DNA of 64,000 bases from JAOARY01 sp045345765 (GCA_045345765.1 CP148265.1:1612001-1676000); one strand, 5' to 3'. Counted from the first letter of the stretch, positions 1 through 9,721 are shown. Notes: generated by a model not told the origin, from the letters alone. Program-made: numbers and translations.

Positions 1-2
1 AT

Positions 3-755
3 GATGATGAAGTTGAAATGATGATGCTAGATTCGGATGATATGGATAATACACAATATATAGGATATGTTGTGGATGGAAATCAAAAATCAAATTATAC
101 TGTTGTAGATATTTATGATATTGATTCAGGCAAAATGGATGAAGATGTAGTGGCTGAAGAATTAAACAGTTCATCAGTAGATGAAAATGATTATAAAAAT
201 GTAAAAGAAAGAGCAGTTATTTATACAAAAAACAATAATGGAGAATTAGAGATTTTCACAAATCAACAAGATTTTGAAAATGCTTCTGAGGATAGTGATT
301 ATGAATTTGTAACAGGAAAGGTTATAGAAGATAGTTCTTCAAGAATAAAAATAGAAGATGCAAGTGGAAGAATAGAATACATTACATTAAATGCAAATAC
401 AGCTGTATTCGAAACTGATGAAAAAGTGGATATATCAGATATTGCTAAGGATGATGTGGTGACAATTGTAAAGGAAGGCAAGAAGGCAAAATTAATAAAA
501 ATATATGATATGAGAGAAGAATCAGATCAAGAAATAGCGAAAGAAAATGGATGGGAAGAATCTGATGAGGATGAGTATATTATCGATGCAGCAAATGATT
601 TAATAGAGGATGCAAAGGTTCTAATAGAAAGGGTAGATAATTTAAAGGAATCAAAGAAAAATTTAGAGGATGCCCTAAAAAGTAAAGATGAGGATGAGAT
701 AAAAGATTGTATAGAAGAAATAAAGAATGATTTAGAATTTATAAATAATTATTAG
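3..755 (+). CDS. 3' part of secreted repeat-domain surface protein (5' end off window)
   Basis: The reading frame is open from the left edge, so the methionines near base 18 are probably internal and this is the C-terminal ~250 residues of a longer protein. It is very acidic. A stretch around residues 80-175, with a YEFVTGKVIEDSSS-type motif followed by a beta-rich block and a DDVVTIVKEGK motif, resembles the C-terminal part of the SLH protein at 60673-63675 (FEFVAGEVTDKSS, then DDIVVGYVSGS). The last ~70 residues are helical and charged and likely form a coiled coil. It is therefore probably a paralogue in the same S-layer-associated family. No SLH domain is visible in the part present; it could lie upstream. 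Exact function unknown. Confidence 0.75.
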   Translation, partial: DDEVEMMMLDSDDMDNTQYIGYVVDGNQKSNYTVVDIYDIDSGKMDEDVVAEELNSSSVDENDYKNVKERAVIYTKNNNGELEIFTNQQDFENASEDSDYEFVTGKVIEDSSSRIKIEDASGRIEYITLNANTAVFETDEKVDISDIAKDDVVTIVKEGKKAKLIKIYDMREESDQEIAKENGWEESDEDEYIIDAANDLIEDAKVLIERVDNLKESKKNLEDALKSKDEDEIKDCIEEIKNDLEFINNY

Positions 756-1440
756 ATTGATATGATATTTAAACTGTATAGAAAAAAGATTAAAATACAA
801 ATAATGGTTTTTGTGTGAAACTAACATATATAAATTAAATATGGATCTAAGTTTGCAAGAGGTTGTTGTACTAAGAAAAAGCTGTGATATACTGTGCGTC
901 TATTTATAATAGGCACAATATATTATAGTTTTTTCTTGATATGACAGCTTTTTTTTATTTTTAAAACAGTAATAAAATATGTAAGTAGAATAAATGTATA
1001 GCTAATAAAGACTAATTTAGAGTATTTTTTAGCTTATTATCTTAAAAAAATGTAAACAAAGACTCATTGAATATGAAGATTTTTTATAATAAAATTTAGA
1101 TTAGAGTGTCAAAATAAATATGATTATAATTTATTAATGTAAAAATATAAAGAGATTATATAGATATAAAAATATATAAATAAAAAAAACTAGTAAAATC
1201 AAGGTTTTAAAAAATAGTAAAAATATAAATAAAATATTAAAAAAATAACAAAAAAATGATAGAATAGTAAGGTAGCCTTATAGTTACTTTGAACTATTTA
1301 CAAAAAAGCTTATAATAAATAGTGGGGAAATAAAAAATTTGTATTAAAAAATTTTATATTAATTTTTATACTAACAATGAAAGAATTAAAAAAGATTAAA
1401 ATAAAGATAAAAATAAAAGGGATAAGAAAGGAAGAAAATA
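756..1440. other. AT-rich intergenic region before the polysaccharide locus
   Basis: 685 bases with no convincing ORF. It contains the nested hairpin listed at 876-960. After it comes a very A-rich tract with a weak inverted repeat (CTATTTA near 1292 and TAAATAG near 1316). A promoter for the wzz-like gene is expected here, but no box pair stands out from the AT-rich background. I saw no known riboswitch consensus. Confidence 0.5.
876..960 (+). terminator. Nested hairpin followed by a T tract
   Basis: An outer stem pairs 876-890 with 939-953 (15 bp, one mismatch). Inside it an inner hairpin pairs TGTGC 893-897 with GCACA 913-917 and CTATT 900-904 with AATAG 908-912 around a 3-base loop. The outer right arm runs into a T-rich tract to about 960. 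It lies 120 bases after the upstream stop codon, so it is most simply an intrinsic terminator. The extra inner hairpin could mean a small structured RNA or an attenuator. Confidence 0.6.
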
Positions 1441-2781
1441 ATGAATCAAAATATTAATCAAAACTATGATTACGAAGAAATATCATTAAGAGAAATTATA
1501 GAGACTGTTATAAAAGGATTTAAAACAATAGCTGTATGTGGACTTATTGGACTTATAATATCAGCAAGTGTTAGTTATTTTGTATTAGAACCTACATATG
1601 AAGCAGAAACACAACTTATTGCATCAACAACTGTTGACAAGATGACAAATACATTAGGCGATGGTTCGGATGTGGATGAAATATTAGATACAATGTCAAA
1701 ATACCCATCAATGACAATGGAAACATATAAGGAACAAATCAAAAATCCACAGATATTAGGATTAACAATAGAACAACTTAATTTGAGTGAAAAAGGTATA
1801 ACAATTGAAAATCTTTCAAATATGATTAGCATAAATAATGCTAAAAATACAAATCTGATAAACTTGAAAGTAAAATATAAAGATCCAGTTCTTGCTACTA
1901 AAATTGCTAATACTCTAGCAAATAATTTTACTAAATACATATCAGAAATGGTAAAAGAAAAAATGGTAACATCTTCCAAATTCATAAAAGATCAGATAGA
2001 TAAGGAAAAAGAACAATTGGATGAAGCTCTTGTGGAACTTAAGGAATTCCTAAAGGAACCAAAGAGTATGGATGAATTAAAGGGTGAAGTAAGTTCTAAG
2101 CTTAGCATACTAAATACGTATAAGAATAATGTAACTAATAAGGAATTAGAATTAACAACAAAAAGAGCGGGGCTTAAGGAAGCTAAGGCAAAATTAACGC
2201 AAATAAATCCTACAATCAAGACTACAAAGTCACTTGCAAATGATGCTATCTTATCACAACTAGCAACGCAAAGTAATATGGGACTTAATGAAACATCTAA
2301 TATACTTATAAATGATGAAGAAGTAAATCCTGTATATATTCAATTAGAATCAAAGATAGCTAATTATGAAATAGATATAGCATCACTTCAAACAGAAATA
2401 AGTACAACAAAAACACAGATTAAAAAAATTGAAAAGGAATTAGAAGAATTAAGAGTACTTCTTGCAGATAAGTCATATAAAGATACACTTATAAATAATA
2501 AGGTAGACTTAGCTCAAGGAACTTACGATTCATTCCTTAATAAATATGAAACAACAACAATTGCAGAGTCAGCAGAAGCAGGAAAATCAGCAATAATGAT
2601 AGCATATCAAGCAACAGTACCTTCTAAACCAGTAGGGCCAAGAAAAGCACTTAATATGGCAATAGGTCTTATACTTGGAACAATGCTTGGAGTATTTGCA
2701 GTATTTATAAGAGCGTATTGGGAAAATACTTCTGATGAATCGACTTTAACAAAAAATAGATTAAAAAAAGATGATAAATAG
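1441..2781 (+). CDS. Wzz/YveK-type polysaccharide chain-length determinant
   Basis: 446-residue polysaccharide co-polymerase. The N-terminal tail is cytoplasmic, a membrane segment lies at about residues 30-50, a long extracytoplasmic coiled-coil region spans about 150-380, and the proline-rich PSKPVGPRKAL motif leads into a second membrane segment at about 403-427. This is the typical Wzz topology. It should set the modal length of the polymer made by Wzy proteins encoded downstream. SD AGGAAG sits just before the ATG. In Gram-positive capsule loci this type usually works with a separate BY-kinase, but no kinase or phosphatase gene is visible in the window, and its C-terminal tail lacks a Walker motif. 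Confidence 0.88.
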   Translation: MNQNINQNYDYEEISLREIIETVIKGFKTIAVCGLIGLIISASVSYFVLEPTYEAETQLIASTTVDKMTNTLGDGSDVDEILDTMSKYPSMTMETYKEQIKNPQILGLTIEQLNLSEKGITIENLSNMISINNAKNTNLINLKVKYKDPVLATKIANTLANNFTKYISEMVKEKMVTSSKFIKDQIDKEKEQLDEALVELKEFLKEPKSMDELKGEVSSKLSILNTYKNNVTNKELELTTKRAGLKEAKAKLTQINPTIKTTKSLANDAILSQLATQSNMGLNETSNILINDEEVNPVYIQLESKIANYEIDIASLQTEISTTKTQIKKIEKELEELRVLLADKSYKDTLINNKVDLAQGTYDSFLNKYETTTIAESAEAGKSAIMIAYQATVPSKPVGPRKALNMAIGLILGTMLGVFAVFIRAYWENTSDESTLTKNRLKKDDK

Positions 2782-2885
2782 AAGTTTCATTATAAAAGCA
2801 TAATGTATTTAGTTGAACTATGGTAAATTTATTAGTAGATAATATTTATTATAATTATGCTTATGATAGTTAAGGGGGTTGCATT

Positions 2886-5800
2886 GTGGAAGGTGAAGTT
2901 AGTTCAAATATGGATAATAAAATAAAAAATAAATTAAATATAGATACAATAATTCTTAAGCTTACAATGTTGATGCTTATATTAGCACCGCTGTTTAGAG
3001 GGCTTTTCTTTGAAAAAGAACGAGCGTATTTTCATATAGCTAGCTTTTTATTAGCGCTTGTATATATGATAGCAAAATTAAGAACTAATGAATTTAAATT
3101 AATTAGGTCTAAGTCTGATTTGTTTGCGTTCTTACTTATGCTTATATATATAGTAAGTATTAGTTACGCAGTTGACAAAAGAGCTGCAATTATTGAGGCT
3201 ATTAAGTATGTTAATTATTTTGTTATATATATGCTTATTAGGAATTTAGCAAAAACCAAAAAAGAGCATAATATAGTTATAAATTCACTTTTGGTTGGTG
3301 GATTTATAGTAACTATGATAGGGATATTAGCAGCAGTTGGGATAGTTAAATATAATGGAGCGGTTATGGGAAGTAGAATTAGTTCAACATTCCAATACCC
3401 AAATGCCCTAGCTTCTTATTTGTTAGCTTTATATGTTATAACAATAGGAAAGTCTTTAGTAACTAATAATAAAAAGATAAGACTTGTATATTTGAATCTT
3501 GCGAATTTGTTTGTGTTTACATTTATATTAACTTATTCAAGAGGTATGTGGCTTATTTACCCAATAATATTAGTTATCTACTTTGCACTTATTAATAGAG
3601 AGTATAAATTAAGAACAATTAAGTATAATGTAGTAACAAATATAATATCAGTTCCATCAGCGTTTTTGTTTGCAAGCAGGATGCAAGAACAAAATCAAGC
3701 TAAATTAATAGGAATTCTTCTTATTTCAATGGGACTGTTTACAATACTAGCAATGCTTTCATTTAAGTTAGAAAGAAAAATAGAAAAGATATCTCTAAAA
3801 AAGATAGTAGTATCAATAGTTAGTATAGCTATAATACTTTCAGGAGTATTGGTATTCTTGATAAACCAAACTGAACCAGTGTTATTAAAGAATGATGGAA
3901 CTGAAGATAAATGGACTACATTCTATAGAGATATATATGAATTAGATTCAAATGAGAAGTACACAGTAAGTATTGATTATGAAATACTAAACACAAAGCT
4001 TAAGCCTTATGCAGGAAGGATAAGAGTAATTGGAATTGATAAAGATAATAGAACTGTTAATACTGTTTTGGATGAATATTTAACACCAGATAGGAATGAG
4101 GATGGCAGTTATAAGGATTATAATAATGAAGTTGTCGATGCTAGAGTTGTTATAGATTTTGATGAGATTGAAAGTCAAGAAGATAAGGATAAGATAAGGT
4201 ACTTTAGGTTATCTTTACAAAATTATTACGCTGATACTTCTATGAAGATAAAGAAAGTTATAATAACTAACAAAGAAGGACAACTTATCAAAGATGTTAA
4301 GTTAAAGTATAAATATATACCAGAATCTATTGCAAGAAGAATTGAATCAATAGGTGTTAATGATAATAGTGCAGATGCTAGAATAACTTTTTACGAAGAT
4401 GCTTCTAAGATAATTAAGAATAACTTCTTAATAGGAACTGGTGGAGGTGGCTGGAAGGCAATCTATAGAAAGTACCAGTCGTATAATTATGCGGCGTCGG
4501 AAGCTCATAATTATTATATGCAGCTATTTATAGAAGTTGGTTTTATAGGTTTTATAATGTTTATAGGTCTTATATTATCTATATTTGTTATCTGTTATAA
4601 AATCTATAGAAACATATATAAGGAATTGAACTTTGATTATGATTTGGTGGAATTTAATACAATTCATAAATCATTGATGATAGGTATTATAACTATATTA
4701 ACTCACGCTATACTTGATTTTGATTTGTCTTTATCTGCGTTTACAATGATTCTATTTGCTCTATTTGGTATAGTGGTTTCTAATTATAAGGAAGATAAGA
4801 TTCTTAAATTAGAAGTTAATAAAATTAATTCCAAAAACATTATAAGCTTTGTTGCTATAGTTCTAACTTTGGTTAATTTGGGAATTATATCTTCTTTTAA
4901 GATAGCAAATGTTAATGCTATAAATGCTGCGAAGTTGTTTGAAGAAGATAAGGATAAATCATTAGCCAAATTAGAGACAGCTTCTAAGTTGGATTTTGTT
5001 AATGTTGATTACAAGAAGGATTTATCTAAGATGTATCTAGAGAAGTTTAAGGAAACTAAGGATGACAGCTATATAAGTAGGTCTCAAATACTTATGAAAG
5101 AATCAGTTGGCTTGTCACCTAATGATTTTGGGACTCTAAAGACTGCGAGTTTCTATTATCTTAGTATAGGAAATATCGAAAAGGGTCTAAGTCTAGCCGA
5201 TAAGCTAGTGCAAAGGCAACCACTTAATATAGAAAGCTACAAGATAAAATGTGATGCATATCTTTATGGATATTCTTATTATATTAATAGCCTAAGAGAT
5301 ATGGATAAAGCTAAGGAAACTATAGCAAGGGCTATGAAGATAAAGGAAGAAATAGAACAAGCGAAAGAAAAGACTTCAAGACCATTTAAGTTAGATAAGC
5401 AAATGATATATAAGTTAGGCTATATAAAATTCAATAGTGATAGTATAAATAATAAGATAGATTATGAGATACCAAAGAGATATAGATTAAAGACTGCTTA
5501 TTATTTTGACATGGATTTGGATAATAATTCAGAGTTAGATTATATAAATATATCAAATCATAAGGATGGGAATCTAAGATATGATATAAAAGATGATTAT
5601 ATCAGAATTATGAATAATAAAGCCAAATATGGATTTTTATATACTAGATTGCTTGAATTCCAACCTGAGAAAGATTATAATGTTAATGTAACATTGGCTG
5701 GAAATATTGCCCCAGATAATTTGGATATATATATATATTGTCCAAGTTCAAAGCAAAAAATTCAAGGTAGATTCGAGATATATGAAGTTGGTGATAATTC

Positions 5801-5927
5801 GAAGGCTTATTCGGTTAATTTCAAGACTACAAAAGATATTGGAGATAATGTATATATAAGAATTTTTCATAAGGGAAATGATGAAGGTTATATAGACTTG
5901 TATTCAATAAGCTTATTTGAAAAATAA
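2886..5927 (+). CDS. O-antigen ligase/polymerase-like membrane protein with large extracytoplasmic and C-terminal domains
   Basis: 1013 residues, GTG start preceded by AAGGGGG. Many membrane segments lie in about residues 20-330. A soluble beta-rich insertion with an SIDYEI-type start and a second strand-rich half follows at about 335-500. The Wzy_C/WaaL signature GTGGGGW...EAHNYYMQLFIEVG is at about 515-555, followed by more membrane segments to about 690. The remaining ~320 residues hold helical, TPR-like repeats and then a beta-sandwich-like end. Typical O-antigen ligases are about 400-450 residues, so this is more than twice the usual size. It probably polymerises or ligates lipid-linked glycan; which of the two cannot be told. 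A second, smaller Wzy is encoded at 11087. Confidence 0.8.
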   Translation: MEGEVSSNMDNKIKNKLNIDTIILKLTMLMLILAPLFRGLFFEKERAYFHIASFLLALVYMIAKLRTNEFKLIRSKSDLFAFLLMLIYIVSISYAVDKRAAIIEAIKYVNYFVIYMLIRNLAKTKKEHNIVINSLLVGGFIVTMIGILAAVGIVKYNGAVMGSRISSTFQYPNALASYLLALYVITIGKSLVTNNKKIRLVYLNLANLFVFTFILTYSRGMWLIYPIILVIYFALINREYKLRTIKYNVVTNIISVPSAFLFASRMQEQNQAKLIGILLISMGLFTILAMLSFKLERKIEKISLKKIVVSIVSIAIILSGVLVFLINQTEPVLLKNDGTEDKWTTFYRDIYELDSNEKYTVSIDYEILNTKLKPYAGRIRVIGIDKDNRTVNTVLDEYLTPDRNEDGSYKDYNNEVVDARVVIDFDEIESQEDKDKIRYFRLSLQNYYADTSMKIKKVIITNKEGQLIKDVKLKYKYIPESIARRIESIGVNDNSADARITFYEDASKIIKNNFLIGTGGGGWKAIYRKYQSYNYAASEAHNYYMQLFIEVGFIGFIMFIGLILSIFVICYKIYRNIYKELNFDYDLVEFNTIHKSLMIGIITILTHAILDFDLSLSAFTMILFALFGIVVSNYKEDKILKLEVNKINSKNIISFVAIVLTLVNLGIISSFKIANVNAINAAKLFEEDKDKSLAKLETASKLDFVNVDYKKDLSKMYLEKFKETKDDSYISRSQILMKESVGLSPNDFGTLKTASFYYLSIGNIEKGLSLADKLVQRQPLNIESYKIKCDAYLYGYSYYINSLRDMDKAKETIARAMKIKEEIEQAKEKTSRPFKLDKQMIYKLGYIKFNSDSINNKIDYEIPKRYRLKTAYYFDMDLDNNSELDYINISNHKDGNLRYDIKDDYIRIMNNKAKYGFLYTRLLEFQPEKDYNVNVTLAGNIAPDNLDIYIYCPSSKQKIQGRFEIYEVGDNSKAYSVNFKTTKDIGDNVYIRIFHKGNDEGYIDLYSISLFEK

Positions 5928-5965
5928 TAAATATAGATTTGGAAATATGGAAGGATTGAATAATT

Positions 5966-7081
5966 ATGCCTAAAAAAATATGGTTAGCTTCACCACATAT
6001 GAGTGATGAAGGCTATGAAATGGAATATATAAAGGAAGCATTTGATACTAACTGGATAGCACCACTTGGGCCAAATGTAAATGAGTTCGAAAAAGAATTG
6101 GCGGCAAAAGTTGGTTCAAAACACGCTGCAGCTATGACTTCTGGAACAGGAGCTATTCATTTAGCTCTTAAGGCAGCTGGTGTTGGTGAAGGGGATATCG
6201 TATTCTGTCCTACCCTTACTTTTTCTGCTACAGCTAATCCGATTATCTATCAGAATGCTACTCCTGTTTTTATCGATAGTGATTATGAAACTTGGAATAT
6301 GGATCCAAACGCATTAGAGGCAGCCTTCGAGAAGTATGGTAATAAGGTTAAGGCTGTTTTAGTTGTGCATTTATATGGTCTATCAGCTGATATGGATAAG
6401 ATTATGAAGATTTGTAATAAGCATGATGTAGTGGTTATTGAAGATGCAGCTGAGTCATTAGGTGCTTATTATAAAGGAAAACATACTGGAACCTTCGGTG
6501 AATTTGGAGTGTTCAGCTTTAATGGAAACAAGATTATCACTACTTCTGGTGGAGGTATGCTTGTTTCTGATGATGAAGAAAAAATAAAGAAAGTTAGATT
6601 CTGGTCTACTCAAAGTAGAGATGCGGCAAGGCACTACCAGCATAGCGAATTAGGTTTTAATTATCGTATGAGCAATGTCGTTGCTGGGATTGGTAGAGGG
6701 CAGCTTAAAGTGTTAGATCAAAGAGTTGCTAAGAAGAAATATATCTTCGAGTTTTATAAGAGAGAGCTTGGTCAGTTAGATGGTGTTGAGTTTATGCCAG
6801 TTAATGAATGGAATGAGCCAAACTACTGGTTAAGTGTTATGACACTAAATGGTTCTGTAAGACCGTTAGACGTAATGGAAGAATTAGAGAAAGAAAACAT
6901 TGAATCAAGACCAGTATGGAAGCCGATGCACATGCAGCCGTTTTTTGAGAAATACGATTATGTAGGTAGTGATATAAGTGAGAAGCTCTTTAAGAATGGT
7001 GTGTGCCTGCCATCTGATACGAAGATGACAGATGAAAATCTTGAGAAAATTTGTTCAATTATAAAATCATTATGGAAATAG
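5966..7081 (+). CDS. DegT/DnrJ/EryC1/StrS aminotransferase (PglE/EpsN-like)
   Basis: 371-residue PLP-dependent sugar aminotransferase. The PLP lysine is visible in FNGNKIITTSGGG (Lys189), and the cofactor-contacting acid is in VVIEDAAES (Asp160). The N-terminus, MPKKIWLASPHMSDEGYE, resembles PglE/EpsN enzymes that convert a UDP-4-keto-6-deoxy-GlcNAc to the 4-amino sugar. The ordered neighbours are a PglC-like transferase and a PglD-like acetyltransferase, and a PglF-like dehydratase lies at 41314. Together they make a UDP-di-N-acetylbacillosamine-type pathway the best interpretation. The exact substrate is inferred from context. Confidence 0.88.
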   Translation: MPKKIWLASPHMSDEGYEMEYIKEAFDTNWIAPLGPNVNEFEKELAAKVGSKHAAAMTSGTGAIHLALKAAGVGEGDIVFCPTLTFSATANPIIYQNATPVFIDSDYETWNMDPNALEAAFEKYGNKVKAVLVVHLYGLSADMDKIMKICNKHDVVVIEDAAESLGAYYKGKHTGTFGEFGVFSFNGNKIITTSGGGMLVSDDEEKIKKVRFWSTQSRDAARHYQHSELGFNYRMSNVVAGIGRGQLKVLDQRVAKKKYIFEFYKRELGQLDGVEFMPVNEWNEPNYWLSVMTLNGSVRPLDVMEELEKENIESRPVWKPMHMQPFFEKYDYVGSDISEKLFKNGVCLPSDTKMTDENLEKICSIIKSLWK

Positions 7082-7082
7082 A

Positions 7083-7751
7083 GTGGATGATATGACTGAG
7101 AGTAAAGTTAAACAAGAAGTTAGGATTTCAAAATGCATATACCGAAGGTTTTTAAAACGATTAATGGACTTTATTTTATCTTTGATGGCTATTATCGTTT
7201 TAAGTCCAGTGCTGATAATCGTGGGTGTGTTAGTAAGATTTAAACTTGGTAGTCCGGTGCTGTTTAAGCAGGAAAGACCTGGACTTAATGAGAAGATATT
7301 TACCATGTATAAATTCAGAACAATGACTGATGAGAAGGACGAGAAGGGGAAGCTCCTACCAGACTCAGTAAGGCTTACTAAGTTTGGTAGGATGCTAAGA
7401 TCAACTTCTTTAGATGAGCTTCCGGAGTTATTTAATATTATTAAAGGGGATATGAGTATTGTTGGACCAAGACCATTACTCATTCAATATCTTGGCCTTT
7501 ACAATGAACATCAAAAACGAAGACATGATGTAAGACCTGGTCTTTCTGGATATGCTCAAGTCAATGGACGAAATGCTATTAGCTGGGAAGATAAGTTTAA
7601 CCTAGATGTTGAGTATGTAGATAATGTGAGCTTTATTGGAGATTGGAAGATTATCTTTCTTACTATAAAGAAGGTATTTGTTAAAGAAGGTATTAATTCG
7701 GAGACATCAGTAACGATGGAGCCTTTTAGAGGTAGCAAAGTAGAGAATTAA
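7083..7751 (+). CDS. Initiating phosphosugar transferase (PglC/EpsL-like)
   Basis: 222-residue monotopic phosphoglycosyl transferase. A single N-terminal hydrophobic segment at about residues 28-52 is followed by the family signature: FKQERPG, YKFRTM, then the catalytic Asp-Glu pair (Asp111-Glu112) in SLDELPELFN, then GDMSIVGPRPLL and RPGLSGYAQVNGR. It should transfer the sugar-1-phosphate from a UDP-sugar to undecaprenyl phosphate at the inner leaflet, starting assembly of the repeat unit. It begins one base after the aminotransferase stop, so the genes are coupled. The GTG at 7083 and the ATG at 7092 are both possible starts. Confidence 0.9.
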   Translation: MDDMTESKVKQEVRISKCIYRRFLKRLMDFILSLMAIIVLSPVLIIVGVLVRFKLGSPVLFKQERPGLNEKIFTMYKFRTMTDEKDEKGKLLPDSVRLTKFGRMLRSTSLDELPELFNIIKGDMSIVGPRPLLIQYLGLYNEHQKRRHDVRPGLSGYAQVNGRNAISWEDKFNLDVEYVDNVSFIGDWKIIFLTIKKVFVKEGINSETSVTMEPFRGSKVEN

Positions 7752-7837
7752 GAGGAAAGCAATTATACATTTGTTATTTTGGAATGTCTAATGAAGCGTA
7801 TTTATAAATAACTAGTTCAGAGGGGGATATACTCATC

Positions 7838-8461
7838 ATGAAAGATAAATTAATCATCATAGGTGCCAGTGGACATGGAAAAGTAGTCGCTGATATTGCG
7901 ATAAAAATAAATAAATGGCAAAATATAGCATTCCTCGATGATGATGAGTCTATTAAGACATCTATGGGGTTAGAAGTCATCGGTAAAACTGCTGATGCTT
8001 TTAAATATAAAGATGATGCTGATTTTTTTGTGGCTATTGGAAGCAATACTACAAGGGAGAAGATTCAAGAAAAGTTTATGCATGAAGGGTTAAATATAGT
8101 CAGTTTGCTTCACCCAAGTGCGGTTATTGGTACTGATGTTGAGCTTGGCATTGGAACTGTTGTAATGGCGGGGGTTGTGATTAACAGCTCTACTAGAATA
8201 GGTGATGGCTGTATTATCAATACGAGTTCTAGCCTGGATCATGACAATGTTATTGAAGGTTATGTGCACATTTCTCCTGGAGTTAGTTCGGCTGGAACAG
8301 TAAAAGTTGGAAGGTTGAGTTGGATTGGAATTGGAAGTGTTATTAGTAATAATGTGAACATCTGCAGTGGTTGCAAAGTAGGTGCAGGAGCTGTAGTGGT
8401 TAAGGATATTATTAAATCGGGTACATATGTGGGGGTTCCGGTGAGGAGAGTTGATAGATGA
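7838..8461 (+). CDS. NeuD/PglD-family sugar O/N-acetyltransferase
   Basis: 207 residues. The Rossmann-like N-terminus has an IIGASGHGKVV motif, followed by left-handed beta-helix hexapeptide repeats from about residue 85 to the end. The candidate catalytic base is His135 in SLDHDN, matching the conserved His of PglD. The expected reaction is acetyl-CoA-dependent acetylation of the 4-amino sugar made by the aminotransferase at 5966, giving a di-N-acetylated UDP-sugar. An AGGGGG ribosome site precedes the ATG. The stop overlaps the next start as ATGA. An O-acetyltransferase role (NeuD) is the alternative. Confidence 0.87.
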   Translation: MKDKLIIIGASGHGKVVADIAIKINKWQNIAFLDDDESIKTSMGLEVIGKTADAFKYKDDADFFVAIGSNTTREKIQEKFMHEGLNIVSLLHPSAVIGTDVELGIGTVVMAGVVINSSTRIGDGCIINTSSSLDHDNVIEGYVHISPGVSSAGTVKVGRLSWIGIGSVISNNVNICSGCKVGAGAVVVKDIIKSGTYVGVPVRRVDR

Positions 8462-9702
8462 AACGGAATGTATGGATTTGGAATCATTATGCGACAAATA
8501 TGTTTTTTGATCAGGCTGGTAGGCATTATTGGTTTGCAGAAAACTTAATAAAACAAGGGTACAAGCCTACAATATTTTGTGCCTCTACTAATCACTTTGA
8601 AGACAATCATATTGATACAAAAGGAAGTAGGTATTTACTAGACTCCGTTAACAACATTCCTTTTGTTTTTGTTAATGCACCTAAGTATAAAGGGAATGGC
8701 AAAAAAAGAGTATTGAATATGATTTCGTTTTATAAAGGACTTTTTAAGACGGCAAAGGAGTTTGCAGAATTAAATGGTAAACCGGATGTGATTTTGGCTT
8801 CAAGTGTACATCCACTAACCTTAGTAGCCGGTATTAAGATTGCAAAGAAATTTGGTGTCCCTTGTATATGTGAAGTAAGAGATTTATGGCCTGAGAGTAT
8901 TGTTGCTTATGGAAGTTTAAAAAGAAAGAGTGTAATTGCTAAAATTTTATACCTTGGTGAGAAATGGATATATAAGAATGCGGACTCTGTTATCATGACT
9001 TGGGAAGGTGGAACCCAATATATTCAAGACCAAGGATGGGATAAACAAATTGATTTGAATAAAATAAAACACATAAGTAATGGGGTCATAATTGATTCAT
9101 TTGATAAAAATAGCCAAGACAATGTAATTATAGATTCAGATTTAGATGATAACAACTACAAAAATTTAGTATATGCAGGATCTATCAGAAAAGTTAATAA
9201 TCTTGGACTTTTATTAGATTCTGCAAAGATAATTAAAGATTATGATAAAAATATTAGGTTTTTAATTTACGGATCTGGTGATGAAAAAGAGATGCTTGAG
9301 AAGAGATGCAAAGATGAGGGCATAAGCAATGTGATTTTTAAAGGTAGGGTTGAGAAGAAGATGATTCCATCAATATTAAAAAGATCTTATGCAAATATCT
9401 TACACAATTCTAGTACTTCACTTGATAAATATGGCCAGAGTCAGAATAAATTCTTTGAGTACTTAGCAGCTGGTAGAGCTATAGTACAAACTTATACAAC
9501 AGGATATAGCATATTAGAAAAATATAATTGTGGTATTAGTGCTTCTGAGCAAAATGCTGAAGAATCAGCAAAAAGAATACTTGAAGTGTGTGGTGATGAC
9601 GTAAAAGTGGAACAAATGGGACAAAATGCAAGAAAGGCGGCTTATGATTTTGATTTTAAAAAATTAACGAATAAACTTATTGAAACTATAGAAAATGTAT
9701 AA
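8458..9702 (+). CDS. Glycosyltransferase family 4 (WbuB-like)
   Basis: 414 residues, overlapping the previous gene by 4 bases (ATGA), so translation is probably coupled. It has a GT-B fold pattern: an N-terminal domain with a CEVRDLWPESI motif, as seen in WbuB/WcaI-type enzymes, and a C-terminal domain with YAGSIRKVNN, KGRVEK and a Glu-rich KFFEYLAAGRAI nucleotide-sugar contact. It probably adds the second sugar of the repeat unit to the lipid-linked first sugar. Donor and acceptor cannot be read from the sequence. Confidence 0.85.
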   Translation: MKRNVWIWNHYATNMFFDQAGRHYWFAENLIKQGYKPTIFCASTNHFEDNHIDTKGSRYLLDSVNNIPFVFVNAPKYKGNGKKRVLNMISFYKGLFKTAKEFAELNGKPDVILASSVHPLTLVAGIKIAKKFGVPCICEVRDLWPESIVAYGSLKRKSVIAKILYLGEKWIYKNADSVIMTWEGGTQYIQDQGWDKQIDLNKIKHISNGVIIDSFDKNSQDNVIIDSDLDDNNYKNLVYAGSIRKVNNLGLLLDSAKIIKDYDKNIRFLIYGSGDEKEMLEKRCKDEGISNVIFKGRVEKKMIPSILKRSYANILHNSSTSLDKYGQSQNKFFEYLAAGRAIVQTYTTGYSILEKYNCGISASEQNAEESAKRILEVCGDDVKVEQMGQNARKAAYDFDFKKLTNKLIETIENV

Positions 9703-9721
9703 ATAAGGAGCGTATATTAAT

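Noticed and set aside
756..1440. Riboswitch or antiterminator RNA ahead of the polysaccharide operon
   Set aside because: Looked for c-di-GMP-I and similar cores and saw none; only the nested hairpin is supported.
1575..2219. Minus-strand ORFs opposite the wzz-like gene
   Set aside because: They mirror the coding strand of a well-supported gene, have no ribosome site and give hydrophobic low-complexity products.
8090..8526. Two minus-strand ORFs opposite the NeuD-like gene
   Set aside because: Ser/Thr/Asn-rich translations typical of the antisense of hexapeptide repeats; no ribosome site.
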